A stretch of 46,838 nucleotides of DNA from an uncultured Bizionia sp. (GCA_947496215.1 CANMCF010000028.1:1-46838); one strand, 5' to 3'. Positions 27,096 to 35,982 are shown, counted from the first letter of the stretch. Made by a program: numbers and translations. The notes: generated by a model not told the origin, from the sequence alone.

Positions 27096-27990
27096 TTAGA
27101 AATCTTTACTAAGGCTCAAATTTCCATAGGCATGCGATACCAACCTTGGTGTTTCCTTGGTATTGAAATTATAACTGAGCTTGATTGTGGTTTTCTTTAT
27201 TTTCAAAACCGTTCCCAATTTGAATTTCAATATGTGATTTTCTATTTTCGATGTAAACAACTCGTCTTTATACCCCCTTGGATCAAGGCATTATGAAACA
27301 TATATTTACATCCCAAGGAAATAAAGCCAAACCATTCGTTCTTCATTTCCTTCCCTATGATTCCCATTTTCACACTGTTATTTAGTTTATTGAAGCGACC
27401 AAAGACATAAATCACATCATTGCTTAGATAGATGCCTTTTGTTCCAATGGCTAACTCTCCTTCATGACACCATTGCGTTCACTCAGTTTTTTACTTAGAA
27501 CGTATTTGACCTTTAAATTCGTCAGAAACTTGAATTCTAATTCTTGATACCAAGCTGGTTCGTAGATGTTCATCAAACCACGGAACCACACCTACAAATG
27601 CCCAGATTGTGGCTCTTCTCCAGTTATTCCCATTTCCGTACTCTCAAAAAATGCAGATTCTTCCTTAGCATTGCCTACTTCAAACCTTAGAAACATCCAT
27701 TCTGCAAAAGGCCTGTCATATAAAAGTGTATTGAATGCCCCCATACTTCTGGGAGTAATAGGTTTCGTAGCCAATGCCATATTTAACTGCAATGCATTCG
27801 TTGAATCCTCTTTGAATAGAAAATCGTTATCCAAAACTTTCTTATGACTTAGAAGAAGTCCACTCGTATAATAACGGCCCACCAAAACCAACTTATCGTT
27901 TTCCATTGTTATTTCTATTTGCTCATTTGCCTTTTGCGAGTACAAAAGATTGGCAAACAACATTAAAAACAACAAGCCAACTCTATCCAA
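27096..27990 (-). pseudogene. Decayed LpxR-type outer-membrane lipid A deacylase gene
   Basis: Reading the minus strand in three frames restores one continuous protein of about 298 residues resembling LpxR (DUF2219) outer-membrane lipid A deacylases. The first part (27990-27595) runs 'LVLVGRYYTSGLLLSHKKVL' to 'GITGEEPQSGHL'. A TAG stop at 27594-27592 falls where a Gln codon (CAG) is expected, and the frame then continues 'VWFRGLMNIYEPAWYQELEF'. A frameshift near 27451-27463 leads into 'ELAIGTKGIYLSNDVIYVFG'. A second, in a run of five C at 27273-27277, leads into 'GYKDELFTSKIENH'. The end is 'NLSLSKDF' with TAA at 27096-27098. The first frame has no ATG start and begins at TTG. LpxR removes a 3'-acyloxyacyl chain from lipid A. 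Confidence 0.8.
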
Positions 27991-27994
27991 AAAA

Positions 27995-28759
27995 TTATTC
28001 GTTTCCTATTTTGGTTATATCGTCCTTGTCATCGAATCCTATGGTTTCCTTGTAAATGAAATATGGAGGCACGTATGCAAAAGATGCAGTTATCACAACA
28101 CCGACAAAACACATGAGCATACCTACCAATTGGGCCAAGATTCCTGAAACAAGAATCAACCCAAAGGTTATCAACCATTTCCTATTTCCCAAATCGAAAC
28201 CTGCCTTCACTATGTTCGATACGGACAAATCCGGATTGAATGCGTAGATGACATTCATCAATGCTACTGGAATCATAACATAGAATACAGGAAAAACACA
28301 TAGCAACATGGCCAAAAAGCTAATTCCAGCAGTAGCTGCAGCCATTTTTATCGTTTTACCCAAATACGGTTTCTTGAAGAAATAGAAATAATCGTCGGAA
28401 GTAGCCTCATTGAAATCCTTTGTCTTGCATATTCTATAGAAGCCCGCTTTCATTCCAAAACCTATGATCATTGCAAAAAATGAAAACACGATCATTAGAA
28501 GATAAAACGGAATCATAAAGGCAAAAACCTCTTCTGGAGGCATTCCCTGCTCCATTCCTTCAGGATTAAAAATACCCATAGCAATCAATGGCACATACAT
28601 CAAGATGTAAAACGGAATCATCATCACCATTGTGAGCAACAACATGACCAAACCCTGTACCCAAACTTTTTTAAACAATTCTATGCTATCGTTGAAGATT
28701 TTACCGAAATCCAACTCCTTCGCTTTCTGTATTTTTAATTGTAATTCTGAAAACATCAT
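27995..28759 (-). CDS. Multi-pass membrane protein, tandem paralogue 2
   Basis: The 254-residue product has a short amphipathic N-terminus ('KAKELDFGKIFNDSIELFKKVWVQG') and about five to six hydrophobic helices. A conserved middle 'FYRICKTKDFNEATSDDYFYFFK' and a C-terminal 'GFDDKDDITKIGNE' follow. It is clearly related to the neighbour at 28784-29554 through the same blocks in the same order. I do not recognise a function. The layout (helix pairs, no catalytic motif) resembles small integral membrane families such as DUF975/YciC-like proteins. The decayed LpxR gene begins 4 bases after its stop. Confidence 0.75.
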   Translation of the reverse strand: MMFSELQLKIQKAKELDFGKIFNDSIELFKKVWVQGLVMLLLTMVMMIPFYILMYVPLIAMGIFNPEGMEQGMPPEEVFAFMIPFYLLMIVFSFFAMIIGFGMKAGFYRICKTKDFNEATSDDYFYFFKKPYLGKTIKMAAATAGISFLAMLLCVFPVFYVMIPVALMNVIYAFNPDLSVSNIVKAGFDLGNRKWLITFGLILVSGILAQLVGMLMCFVGVVITASFAYVPPYFIYKETIGFDDKDDITKIGNE

Positions 28760-28783
28760 TTTTTCTATTTCTCTATGTCTTGA

Positions 28784-29554
28784 TTAGTATTGTTCACTTC
28801 CTATCTTCATGATTTCATCATCCTCGTCAAAACCTACTATTTCCTTGTAAATCACATAAACGGGAAGATATACCAAGGGCATCGTAAAAAGAACCCCTAT
28901 TCCACAAGCCAAAACCCCCAAACATCCCAATATCCCCGTAACGAATATGGCTCCAAAGGATATCAACCATTTTTTATTGCCTATCATGAAACTTATCTTG
29001 ATTATTTCCTCGGCGCTTCTTTCCGAGTTGAAAGCGAATATTGCAGAGAAGTACATTAAAGGTACTACTGTATAAATGTAGGGTACCATGCATATCATTT
29101 GTGAAAGGGTCATTATTGCTGTATAGATCAAGGCAATTATGAGCATCTTGTTGAAATATTCTCCTTTGAAGAAGTAAAAATAGTTTTCTGATTCGGATTC
29201 CTTCGACTCCTTCTGCTTGCATATTCTATAAAAACCAGCCACCATCGTCAACGATATGAAACTCGTTATGATGCTAAGAGGGATGTTGTACAAGGCATTG
29301 GTACTGTAAAAGCTAATGAGGTTGCCAAAGCTGAAATCTCCCAATTGGGATGGATCGGATACATTGACTCCGATTGCTTCCAATAGAAAAGTGAACAAAA
29401 AGTAAAAGGGCACAGTCAACAAAGCCGCGATTAAAATGGTCAAAAAACCTTGTAACCATACTTGTTTGAATAGTTTTATGCATTTGTCGAAAATATCTCC
29501 AAAATCCAATTCCTTGGCATTTTGTATTCTTGATTCCAATTGATTAAGCGTCAT
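28784..29554 (-). CDS. Multi-pass membrane protein, tandem paralogue 1
   Basis: The 256-residue product shares with the downstream gene the N-terminal block 'NAKELDFGDIFDKCIKLFKQVWLQG', the middle block 'FYRICKQKESKESESENYFYFFKGEYF' and the end 'GFDEDDEIMKIGSEQY'. It has about six predicted membrane helices and no signal peptide. The two genes are 24 bases apart and arose by tandem duplication. Both were kept at the same length, so both are probably functional, perhaps as a hetero-oligomer. Function unknown. It is divergent from miaB. Confidence 0.75.
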   Translation of the reverse strand: MTLNQLESRIQNAKELDFGDIFDKCIKLFKQVWLQGFLTILIAALLTVPFYFLFTFLLEAIGVNVSDPSQLGDFSFGNLISFYSTNALYNIPLSIITSFISLTMVAGFYRICKQKESKESESENYFYFFKGEYFNKMLIIALIYTAIMTLSQMICMVPYIYTVVPLMYFSAIFAFNSERSAEEIIKISFMIGNKKWLISFGAIFVTGILGCLGVLACGIGVLFTMPLVYLPVYVIYKEIVGFDEDDEIMKIGSEQY

Positions 29555-29625
29555 ATGTTTTGATTAGATTAGTTTAAGGCCTTAAAAGTAAATATTCTTT
29601 TTAACATATATACAACACTGTCACT

Positions 29626-29657
29626 TTGTCACAATATTTAAAATAATTATATCTTTG
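29626..29657 (+). promoter_or_regulatory. Promoter of miaB
   Basis: TTG (29626-29628) is followed after 21 bases by TATCTTTG (29650-29657), a full match to the Bacteroidota consensus. The start point would be near 29663. That places the in-frame TTG at 29666 almost at the mRNA 5' end and supports the ATG at 29693 as the true start. Confidence 0.7.
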
Positions 29658-29692
29658 CATATTTATTGACTGATGGTATCAGAGATACTTAT

Positions 29693-31138
29693 ATGGAAAA
29701 GACTATAGACGAAAGCAAACAAGGCAAATCACTTGTTTTAGAACAAAAAGCAGAAAACACCAAGAAACTTTTCATAGAGAGTTATGGCTGTGCCATGAAC
29801 TTTAGCGATAGTGAGATAGTAGCCTCAATATTGCACAACGAAGGCTTCAACACCACACAAAATCTGGATGATGCGGATTTGGTATTGGTCAATACCTGTT
29901 CCATCAGGGACAAAGCAGAGCAAACCGTTAGAAAGCGATTGGAAAAATACAATGCCGTAAAACGTACCAATCCGAAGATGAAGGTTGGTGTTTTGGGATG
30001 TATGGCAGAACGATTGAAAAACAAATTCCTGGAAGAGGAAAAGATAGTGGATCTGGTAGTTGGCCCCGATGCCTACAAGGACTTGCCCAATCTCTTGGAA
30101 GAGGTGGAAGATGGTAGAGATGCCATAAACGTCGTGCTATCCAAAGAAGAAACCTATGGGGACATCTCCCCTGTTCGCTTGAATACGAATGGCGTAACTG
30201 CTTTCGTTTCCATTACTCGTGGCTGTGACAACATGTGTACTTTTTGTGTCGTTCCATTTACTCGAGGCAGAGAACGTAGTAGGGATCCACAAAGCATTGT
30301 CGAAGAGGTGAACGATCTATGGAACAAAGGCTACAAGGAGATCACATTGCTTGGTCAAAACGTAGATAGTTACCTATGGTATGGTGGTGGTCTCAAAAAA
30401 GATTTCGTAAAAGCCACAGAAATGCAAAAGGCGACGGCTGTGGATTTTTCCAAACTCTTGTCCATTTGTGCTGAAACGCAGCCAAGGATGCGTATTCGTT
30501 TTTCGACATCCAACCCACAAGACATGTCATTGGACGTTATCAAGACAATGGCCAAATACGAAAACATATGCAATCACATACATCTACCGGTACAAAGTGG
30601 TAGCAACCGTATATTGAAGGCTATGAATCGCTTGCATACACGTGAGGAATATTTCGAACTCATAGACAACATTCGCAAAATCATACCTGGTTGTGCCATA
30701 AGTCAAGACATCATTTCAGGTTTCCCAACCGAGACCGAAGAAGACCATCAGGACACCTTGTCATTGTTGGAGTACGTGAAATACAACTTCGGTTACATGT
30801 TCACCTATTCAGAAAGACCTGGTACGATGGCTGAACGCAAATTGGAAGACGATGTCCCTGAAAAAATAAAAAGTAGACGATTGAGCGAGATCATAGAACT
30901 CCAACTAACGCACAGCGCATTGAGAACCAAGGAGCATCTTGATACGGTAGTGGAGGTTTTAATTGAAAAAGAATCCAAAAAGTCAAATCAACACTGGTCT
31001 GGTAGAAGCGAGACAAACATAGTGGCTGTCTTCCCAAAGGAAAACTACAACATCGGTGATTTTGTAAACATAAAGGTAACAGATTGTACCAAAGCGACAC
31101 TAATAGGTGAAGCCATAGGACTTTCAAAAAACAACTAA
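29693..31138 (+). CDS. miaB: tRNA-2-methylthio-N6-dimethylallyladenosine synthase
   Basis: The 481-residue radical SAM methylthiotransferase has an N-terminal MTTase domain with three cluster Cys at about residues 33 ('YGCAMNFSDSE'), 69 ('NTCSIRD') and 103 ('LGCMAERL'). The radical SAM motif CxxxCxxC is at about 178-185 ('CDNMCTFC'), followed by 'PFTRGRERSR' and 'LPVQSGSNRIL'. A C-terminal TRAM domain follows. It converts i6A37 to ms2i6A37 in tRNAs reading UNN codons. An upstream in-frame TTG at 29666 would add nine residues, but the promoter position argues against it. It heads a run of genes including a lipoprotein and a sigma-54 activator. Confidence 0.96.
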   Translation: MEKTIDESKQGKSLVLEQKAENTKKLFIESYGCAMNFSDSEIVASILHNEGFNTTQNLDDADLVLVNTCSIRDKAEQTVRKRLEKYNAVKRTNPKMKVGVLGCMAERLKNKFLEEEKIVDLVVGPDAYKDLPNLLEEVEDGRDAINVVLSKEETYGDISPVRLNTNGVTAFVSITRGCDNMCTFCVVPFTRGRERSRDPQSIVEEVNDLWNKGYKEITLLGQNVDSYLWYGGGLKKDFVKATEMQKATAVDFSKLLSICAETQPRMRIRFSTSNPQDMSLDVIKTMAKYENICNHIHLPVQSGSNRILKAMNRLHTREEYFELIDNIRKIIPGCAISQDIISGFPTETEEDHQDTLSLLEYVKYNFGYMFTYSERPGTMAERKLEDDVPEKIKSRRLSEIIELQLTHSALRTKEHLDTVVEVLIEKESKKSNQHWSGRSETNIVAVFPKENYNIGDFVNIKVTDCTKATLIGEAIGLSKNN

Positions 31139-31149
31139 ATGTAATTATT

Positions 31150-32091
31150 ATGAAAAAAGCATTCTTATTATTCCTATCTCTTTCTTTATTCACAGCATGT
31201 GACAACGAACCTTTGGAAGGTGATTTCTTTGGCTTGGAAGACCCCAATGGAGAAGAAACCGGAGGCGGTGGTTCGGAAAGCGATGATTTGACGTTGTCTC
31301 TCTATGAATTGGATACGGATGTCACTTTCAATTTGCTAGGCACCACGATTCAAACGATTACACGCTCCGACCTGAACATATCCAACGACATGCTAACATC
31401 CAGCTCGATAGAAATCACGGTACCTCCTGCTGCTGCGGAGACAGAAACCCAAACCTATACGAGGAATGGCCAAGGACAAATTGTTAGTGACGTCTCGGTC
31501 AATGCCGCGGGAACAACGACCAACGAATACACGATAACCTATGAGAATGGTCAAATTTCGCAAATAACATACGATTACTATGAAGATGATGAAGATGACT
31601 ACACTTACAACTTCACCTACGCAGGAAATACAGCCACAAGAACCGAAGTTGGTTCAAACATATCTACCGTATTCACCCAAGACAACAGCAATAGGTTGAT
31701 CAAGAAGGAATCTTTCGACGGTACCACTTCCATTCAAGTGGAAACAATTACCTACAATGGAGACGGAAACTGTGCATCCAGTGTCAGAACTGGTGAAACG
31801 AACACCAACTCCACTTACAATTACGACAATTTCAGCAGCCCATTGAAGGTTGTATACGACGAGCAATACCTCTTGTCCTTCTTCAGTGACGACTATAGTG
31901 ATGAAATCGGTTCCATATTGGCACATTTTCATTCCTCCAAAAACTGGAATGGTGTGAGCATTGACGGAACAGCATATAATTTCACCTTGCAATACAATTC
32001 TGCAAATAGAATATCCAGTAGAAACATCTCTTATGATTTTGGCAGTGACTTGTCATTTGAATTCGATGAAGTCTTCAACTACGTAAATTAA
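31150..32091 (+). CDS. Lipoprotein with YD-like beta repeats, function unknown
   Basis: The 313-residue product has a lipoprotein signal peptide with lipobox 'FTAC' at Cys17, followed by the acidic 'DNEPLEGDFFGLEDPNGEE' that often directs Bacteroidota lipoproteins to the surface. The body has alternating Tyr/Thr/Asn strands ('YENGQISQITYDYYED', 'YTYNFTYAGNTATRTE', 'YNSANRISSRNISYDF') that resemble YD/Rhs-like or DUF4595-type beta repeats. It starts 11 bases after miaB and ends 32 bases before the sigma-54 activator, so all three are probably one transcript. Confidence 0.75.
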   Translation: MKKAFLLFLSLSLFTACDNEPLEGDFFGLEDPNGEETGGGGSESDDLTLSLYELDTDVTFNLLGTTIQTITRSDLNISNDMLTSSSIEITVPPAAAETETQTYTRNGQGQIVSDVSVNAAGTTTNEYTITYENGQISQITYDYYEDDEDDYTYNFTYAGNTATRTEVGSNISTVFTQDNSNRLIKKESFDGTTSIQVETITYNGDGNCASSVRTGETNTNSTYNYDNFSSPLKVVYDEQYLLSFFSDDYSDEIGSILAHFHSSKNWNGVSIDGTAYNFTLQYNSANRISSRNISYDFGSDLSFEFDEVFNYVN

Positions 32092-32123
32092 CAATCAGAT
32101 CTTAATACCCATATAATAAATTA

Positions 32124-33386
32124 ATGGAGTCCATTCAAGCTACAAAACAACGTTTCGGAATAATAGGCAATAGTGCTGCACTCAATCGTGCCATAGAAAA
32201 GGCGATACAAGTGGCACCTACGGACATTTCCGTATTGGTAACGGGAGAAAGTGGTGTTGGTAAGGAGAGTATTCCAAAAATCATCCATTCCCTATCCCAT
32301 AGAAAACACGGCAAATACATTGCGGTTAACTGTGGAGCCATACCGGAAGGTACGATAGACAGTGAACTCTTTGGCCATGAAAAAGGGGCTTTTACTGGAG
32401 CGACACAAACACGAAACGGATATTTCGAAGTAGCAGATGGAGGTACCATATTCCTTGATGAAGTCGGAGAGCTCCCATTGACGACACAAGTTCGTCTATT
32501 GCGTGTACTGGAAAATGGAGAATTCATAAAAGTAGGATCAAGCAAGGTACAGAAAACGAACGTTAGGATCGTAGCTGCAACGAATGTGAACATGTTCGAT
32601 GCCATAAAGAAGGAAAAATTCCGCGAGGACCTATACTACAGGTTAAGCACCGTGGACATAAACCTTCCTCCTCTACGAGATCGACAAGAAGACATTCACC
32701 TACTATTCAGGAAATTTGCCAGCGACTTCGCATTGAAATACAAGATGCCTACCATAAAGTTAAGCGAGGATGCCATACGCATTCTCCTGAAATTTCGTTG
32801 GAGTGGAAACATAAGGCAATTGCGAAACGTTGCAGAGCAAATTTCCGTTCTGGAGCAAAATAGGAATATCACTGCCGATGCATTGCGAAGTTACCTACCT
32901 ACTTCCGGAGACCATTTGCCAGCAGTCATAAAGACCTCGAAGTCCGAAGGAGACTTCAGTAGTGAGCGCGAGATACTATACAAGGTTCTATTCGACATGA
33001 AAGCAGATTTGAACGATTTGAAAAAGCTAACGATGGAACTGATGAAGACTGGAAACTCCAAAGAAGTCCAAAAGGACAACGAAAGTCTGATTCAGAAGAT
33101 ATATGGTGAAGATGAATCGTCTGGCTACGAGGAAAACGCAGACAACCTGCAAGTACTTTCCATCCCACAAACTACGGAAGAAGCAGAAAGTTACGACCCA
33201 AAGAACGACAAATACGACTTTGCCGAAGAAATACAGGAAGAAGAAACCCTATCCTTGCACGACAAGGAACTGGAACTCATCAAAAAATCCTTGGAACGCC
33301 ACAATGGCAAGCGCAAATTAGCAGCAGACGAACTTGGGATAAGTGAACGTACACTATATAGGAAGATCAAGCAATTTGACCTGTAA
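32124..33386 (+). CDS. Sigma-54-dependent transcriptional activator without N-terminal sensor domain
   Basis: The 420-residue product begins almost directly with the AAA+ domain: Walker A 'GESGVGKE' (41-48), the sigma-54-contacting loop 'GAFTGA' (88-93), Walker B 'IFLDEVGEL' (109-117) and the arginine-finger region 'REDLYYRLSTVDINLPPLRDR'. An acidic linker (about 305-375) follows. A Fis-type helix-turn-helix ends the protein ('HNGKRKLAADELGISERTLYRKIKQFDL'). There is no receiver, GAF or PAS domain, so activity must be set by partner proteins, level or effector binding to the AAA+ core. It lies upstream of lptE-TPR-secG and groESL, the latter with a sigma-54-like promoter. Confidence 0.93.
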   Translation: MESIQATKQRFGIIGNSAALNRAIEKAIQVAPTDISVLVTGESGVGKESIPKIIHSLSHRKHGKYIAVNCGAIPEGTIDSELFGHEKGAFTGATQTRNGYFEVADGGTIFLDEVGELPLTTQVRLLRVLENGEFIKVGSSKVQKTNVRIVAATNVNMFDAIKKEKFREDLYYRLSTVDINLPPLRDRQEDIHLLFRKFASDFALKYKMPTIKLSEDAIRILLKFRWSGNIRQLRNVAEQISVLEQNRNITADALRSYLPTSGDHLPAVIKTSKSEGDFSSEREILYKVLFDMKADLNDLKKLTMELMKTGNSKEVQKDNESLIQKIYGEDESSGYEENADNLQVLSIPQTTEEAESYDPKNDKYDFAEEIQEEETLSLHDKELELIKKSLERHNGKRKLAADELGISERTLYRKIKQFDL

Positions 33387-33586
33387 TGGTTTTTCGTCTA
33401 TGACTTCGAAAAGCATGCAGAAGCACAACTCTTCTTTTAAGAATCCAAGTAATGGTTCATTGTCATCAGACATGTTGATGGAGCAACCCCATAGAGTATG
33501 CAAAAAACAATGTTATTCTCCTAAATTACAGTTAACATCCCTTCATCTTATTTTGCAACCACTTACATTAGTAAAGAAGAAAAAAC

Positions 33587-33594
33587 TACCTTTG
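33587..33594 (+). promoter_or_regulatory. -7 promoter element of lptE
   Basis: TACCTTTG matches TAnnTTTG perfectly and lies 23 bases before the lptE ATG. No TTG sits at the usual upstream distance. The 231-base gap after the activator gene otherwise shows nothing recognisable. Confidence 0.45.
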
Positions 33595-33617
33595 TTCAAT
33601 CTTAGTGAGAATTTAAC

Positions 33618-34121
33618 ATGAAAGCATTAAAATACATACTCCTTTTGGCCATGTCGGCAACATTCTTAAACTGTGGCGTCTATTCGCTTTCGGGTGTGGA
33701 CATAGGAGAAGCAAAGACCTTTCAGGTCAATTACTTTCAAAACAATGCCATATTGGTAGAACCGGGATTGGACAGGGATTTCACGATAGCATTGCAAGAC
33801 TTGATATTGAACCAAACCAATCTGGATCTGGTAACTTCCAATGGAGATTTGGTCTACGAAGGTGAAATTACGGAATACAGAATTTCCCCGACCACGGCAA
33901 CGGCGAACAATACAGCAGCACAAAACAGGTTGACGATTGGAGTCAAAGTTCGATTTTACAACAAGAACAAGGAAGATGAGGATTTCGACAGGGGCTTCTC
34001 CTTTTTCTATGACTTTGCTGGTAGTGCCCAACTTTCAGGTAGCACGAAAGATACTGCATTTGCAGAGATCTTCGAGCGCATAACCCAAGACATCATCAAC
34101 GCATCTTTAGCCAATTGGTAA
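33618..34121 (+). CDS. lptE: LptE-family LPS assembly lipoprotein
   Basis: The 167-residue product has a lipoprotein-type signal with Cys19 ('ATFLNCGVYSLSG'), then the Bacteroidota LptE fold: 'GEAKTFQVNYFQNNAILVEPGLDRDFTIALQDLIL', 'LVYEGEITEYRISPTTATANN' and 'AQNRLTIGVKVRF'. LptE plugs the LptD barrel that inserts lipopolysaccharide into the outer membrane. Its stop codon overlaps the next start by one base (TAATG), implying translational coupling with the TPR gene. The lipobox has Asn at -1, which is unusual. Confidence 0.85.
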   Translation: MKALKYILLLAMSATFLNCGVYSLSGVDIGEAKTFQVNYFQNNAILVEPGLDRDFTIALQDLILNQTNLDLVTSNGDLVYEGEITEYRISPTTATANNTAAQNRLTIGVKVRFYNKNKEDEDFDRGFSFFYDFAGSAQLSGSTKDTAFAEIFERITQDIINASLANW

Positions 34122-35086
34122 TGAATCAAACGGATTTTACATACATGTTGCAACGACCGCAAACGGTTACCAAGGAACAAACGGAGGATTTGAAATCCAT
34201 AGTCAACGAGTTTCCCTATTTCCAGTCTGCACGAGCCATGTATCTAAAAGGTTTGAAAAACATGGAAAGCTTCAAATACAACCAAGTATTGAAAACCACG
34301 GCTGCCCATACCACGGACAGGAGCATCTTGTTCGATTTCATCACCAGCGAGAATTTCAAACAGGATGAGATCTCTCAGTTCATTCAACAAAACACATCGC
34401 ATCTGGAGGATTTGGATGTCCATTTCGAAGACATTACCACGTACAAGAGCAATATCTTGGATCCTCTATTGGAGCAACACCTCGAAGACGCAAAAGGCAC
34501 TTTGGACCCCTCTTTGTTTCAACCAAAGATAGAAAAGGGACAAGTCGCGAACTTCGAATTCGAAACCACGGAAGAAACCAAAGAGAAAGAAGTCCCAGAA
34601 AAAGAAATCGCAAAGATCAAAGATTCCTCCCCAATCGAGGTCTTGAATCTAGGAAAGCCGTTGCAGTTTGAAAAATCGGAAACACACTCCTTCAGCGAGT
34701 GGCTTAGCTTGACCAGTTTAAAACCCATAGATCGCGACAACGAAAAAAACGATGTCGATGACGAGATCAAAGCAGACAATCAGCAAAACGAAACGCTCAC
34801 AAGGAACGAAAAATTCGAACTAATAGAACAGTTCATATCCAAAAGTCCAAAGTTGCCTCCGGTAAAAAGAGGAACTTCCAACCACAATATCGCCAAGGAA
34901 CAAATGATCCAACCAGAGGCCTTGATGACCGAAACCTTGGCCAGAATCTACGTCGAACAAAAAAATTACAAAAAGGCAATTCAGTCTTATAAGATTTTAA
35001 GTTTGAAATATCCAGAAAAAAGTGGTTTCTTTGCAGACCAAATTAAGGCAGTAAAACAATTACAAGAACAAAATAACATAAAATAA
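34121..35086 (+). CDS. Tetratricopeptide-repeat protein
   Basis: The 321-residue product starts at the ATG overlapping the lptE stop; an in-frame TTG two codons earlier is less likely. The N-terminus ('SIVNEFPYFQSARAMYLKGLKNMESFKYNQVL') is helical and conserved in flavobacteria. The middle is acidic and low-complexity (about 150-240). The C-terminus holds a TPR motif, 'MTETLARIYVEQKNYKKAIQSYKILSLKYPEKSGFFADQI'. It has no signal peptide, so it is probably cytoplasmic. It sits between lptE and secG with one-base overlaps on both sides, so it may assist envelope protein handling, but its partner is unknown. Confidence 0.8.
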   Translation: MNQTDFTYMLQRPQTVTKEQTEDLKSIVNEFPYFQSARAMYLKGLKNMESFKYNQVLKTTAAHTTDRSILFDFITSENFKQDEISQFIQQNTSHLEDLDVHFEDITTYKSNILDPLLEQHLEDAKGTLDPSLFQPKIEKGQVANFEFETTEETKEKEVPEKEIAKIKDSSPIEVLNLGKPLQFEKSETHSFSEWLSLTSLKPIDRDNEKNDVDDEIKADNQQNETLTRNEKFELIEQFISKSPKLPPVKRGTSNHNIAKEQMIQPEALMTETLARIYVEQKNYKKAIQSYKILSLKYPEKSGFFADQIKAVKQLQEQNNIK

Positions 35087-35451
35087 TGAGTACGTTTACA
35101 ATATTTCTAGCACTGATGGTCGTAGTAGCATTTCTACTAATAGTGGTAATTATGGTGCAAAATCCAAAAGGAGGTGGATTGTCCTCTTCTTTCGGAGGTG
35201 GTGGAACTCAACAATTGGGTGGTGTGAAAAAGACAACCGACTTCTTGGACAAAAGTACTTGGACTCTGGCAACCATTCTCATCGCATTGATTCTTGCATC
35301 GAGTTTGGCAATCCCCAAAGGTTCTGGACCACAAGACTCCAAAGCATTGGATGCAGATGCCATAGAAGTAGCTCCAACGACAACTCCAGATGCTGCAACA
35401 CCAGCAACGACTACGGAAGATGCAACCAAAGCTGCAGATTCAACGGAATAA
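35086..35451 (+). CDS. secG: SecG, preprotein translocase subunit
   Basis: The 121-residue product has two membrane helices (about 3-23 and 59-76). Between them is the SecG loop 'QNPKGGGLSSSFGGGGTQQLGGVKKTTDFLDKSTW', diagnostic of the family. SecG joins SecYE and helps SecA-driven protein export. The C-terminus is an Ala/Thr/Asp-rich tail of about 40 residues, longer than in E. coli but common in Bacteroidota. Its ATG overlaps the previous stop codon by one base. A strong terminator follows at 35472. Confidence 0.93.
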   Translation: MSTFTIFLALMVVVAFLLIVVIMVQNPKGGGLSSSFGGGGTQQLGGVKKTTDFLDKSTWTLATILIALILASSLAIPKGSGPQDSKALDADAIEVAPTTTPDAATPATTTEDATKAADSTE

Positions 35452-35471
35452 TGTTTCCGCACATCAAAAAC

Positions 35472-35503
35472 AAAAAAGCCAACTTGTACAAGTTGGCTTT
35501 TTT
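35472..35503. terminator. Terminator after secG
   Basis: A perfect 10-bp inverted repeat (GCCAACTTGT/ACAAGTTGGC, 78-97 of the 35400 block) is flanked by A6 and T6, which extends the stem and gives the T-tract. It ends the lptE-TPR-secG transcript and separates it from groESL. Confidence 0.85.
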
Positions 35504-35568
35504 GTTTTCAACACCTACGAGCAGACACGGTAAACCAAGGGGTCTGAAACTTTGTCAGTCCATTTGCA

Positions 35569-35586
35569 TTGGCACATTTTTAGCAT
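35569..35586 (+). promoter_or_regulatory. Sigma-54-like promoter of groESL
   Basis: TTGGCACATTTTTAGCAT has GG at 35571-35572 and GC at 35583-35584, exactly 10 bases apart, as required for the -24/-12 elements of sigma-54 promoters (consensus TGGCACG-N4-TTGCA). The -24 element TGGCAC is perfect; the -12 element is TAGCA instead of TTGCA. Transcription would begin near 35596, about 37 bases before groES. No full TTG/TAnnTTTG promoter was found in the gap. Confidence 0.5.
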
Positions 35587-35632
35587 ACTCTTAAAACATA
35601 AGAAAACAATCTAATTAATTAAAACATACACA

Positions 35633-35911
35633 ATGAGTAAAGTAAACATAAAACCATTAGCAGATCGTGTACTGATAGAACCTCTACCAGCCGAAACCCA
35701 AACAGCTTCAGGATTGTTCATTCCAGACTCAGCTCAAGAAAAACAACACAAAGGGACAGTGGTAGCCATAGGAACCGGCAAGAAGGATGAACCTCTTACC
35801 GTAAAGGTTGGAGACAAGGTACTATATGGCAAATACTCTGGTTCTGAATTAAAATTAGATGGTAGCGATTACCTAATGATGCGTGAAGAAGACATCTTGG
35901 CAATCATCTAA
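35633..35911 (+). CDS. groES: GroES co-chaperonin
   Basis: The 92-residue product has normal GroES length and landmarks: '[16 protein letters not shown]' at the start, the mobile loop '[24 protein letters not shown]', and '[34 protein letters not shown]' at the end. GroES caps the GroEL ring to enclose folding proteins. It is the first gene of the groESL pair, 74 bases before groEL, behind the sigma-54-like promoter at 35569-35586. Confidence 0.97.
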   Translation: MSKVNIKPLADRVLIEPLPAETQTASGLFIPDSAQEKQHKGTVVAIGTGKKDEPLTVKVGDKVLYGKYSGSELKLDGSDYLMMREEDILAII

Positions 35912-35982
35912 ATCACAAATCAACAAAACAATTTCATCTTGGCTTGAGGCGTACGACCAAAAGTCAACATCAAAACAATTAA

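Noticed and set aside
33343-33621. Open frame overlapping the end of the sigma-54 activator and the gap before lptE
   Set aside because: It overlaps the HTH-coding end of the activator in another frame and shows no domain; low-complexity composition.
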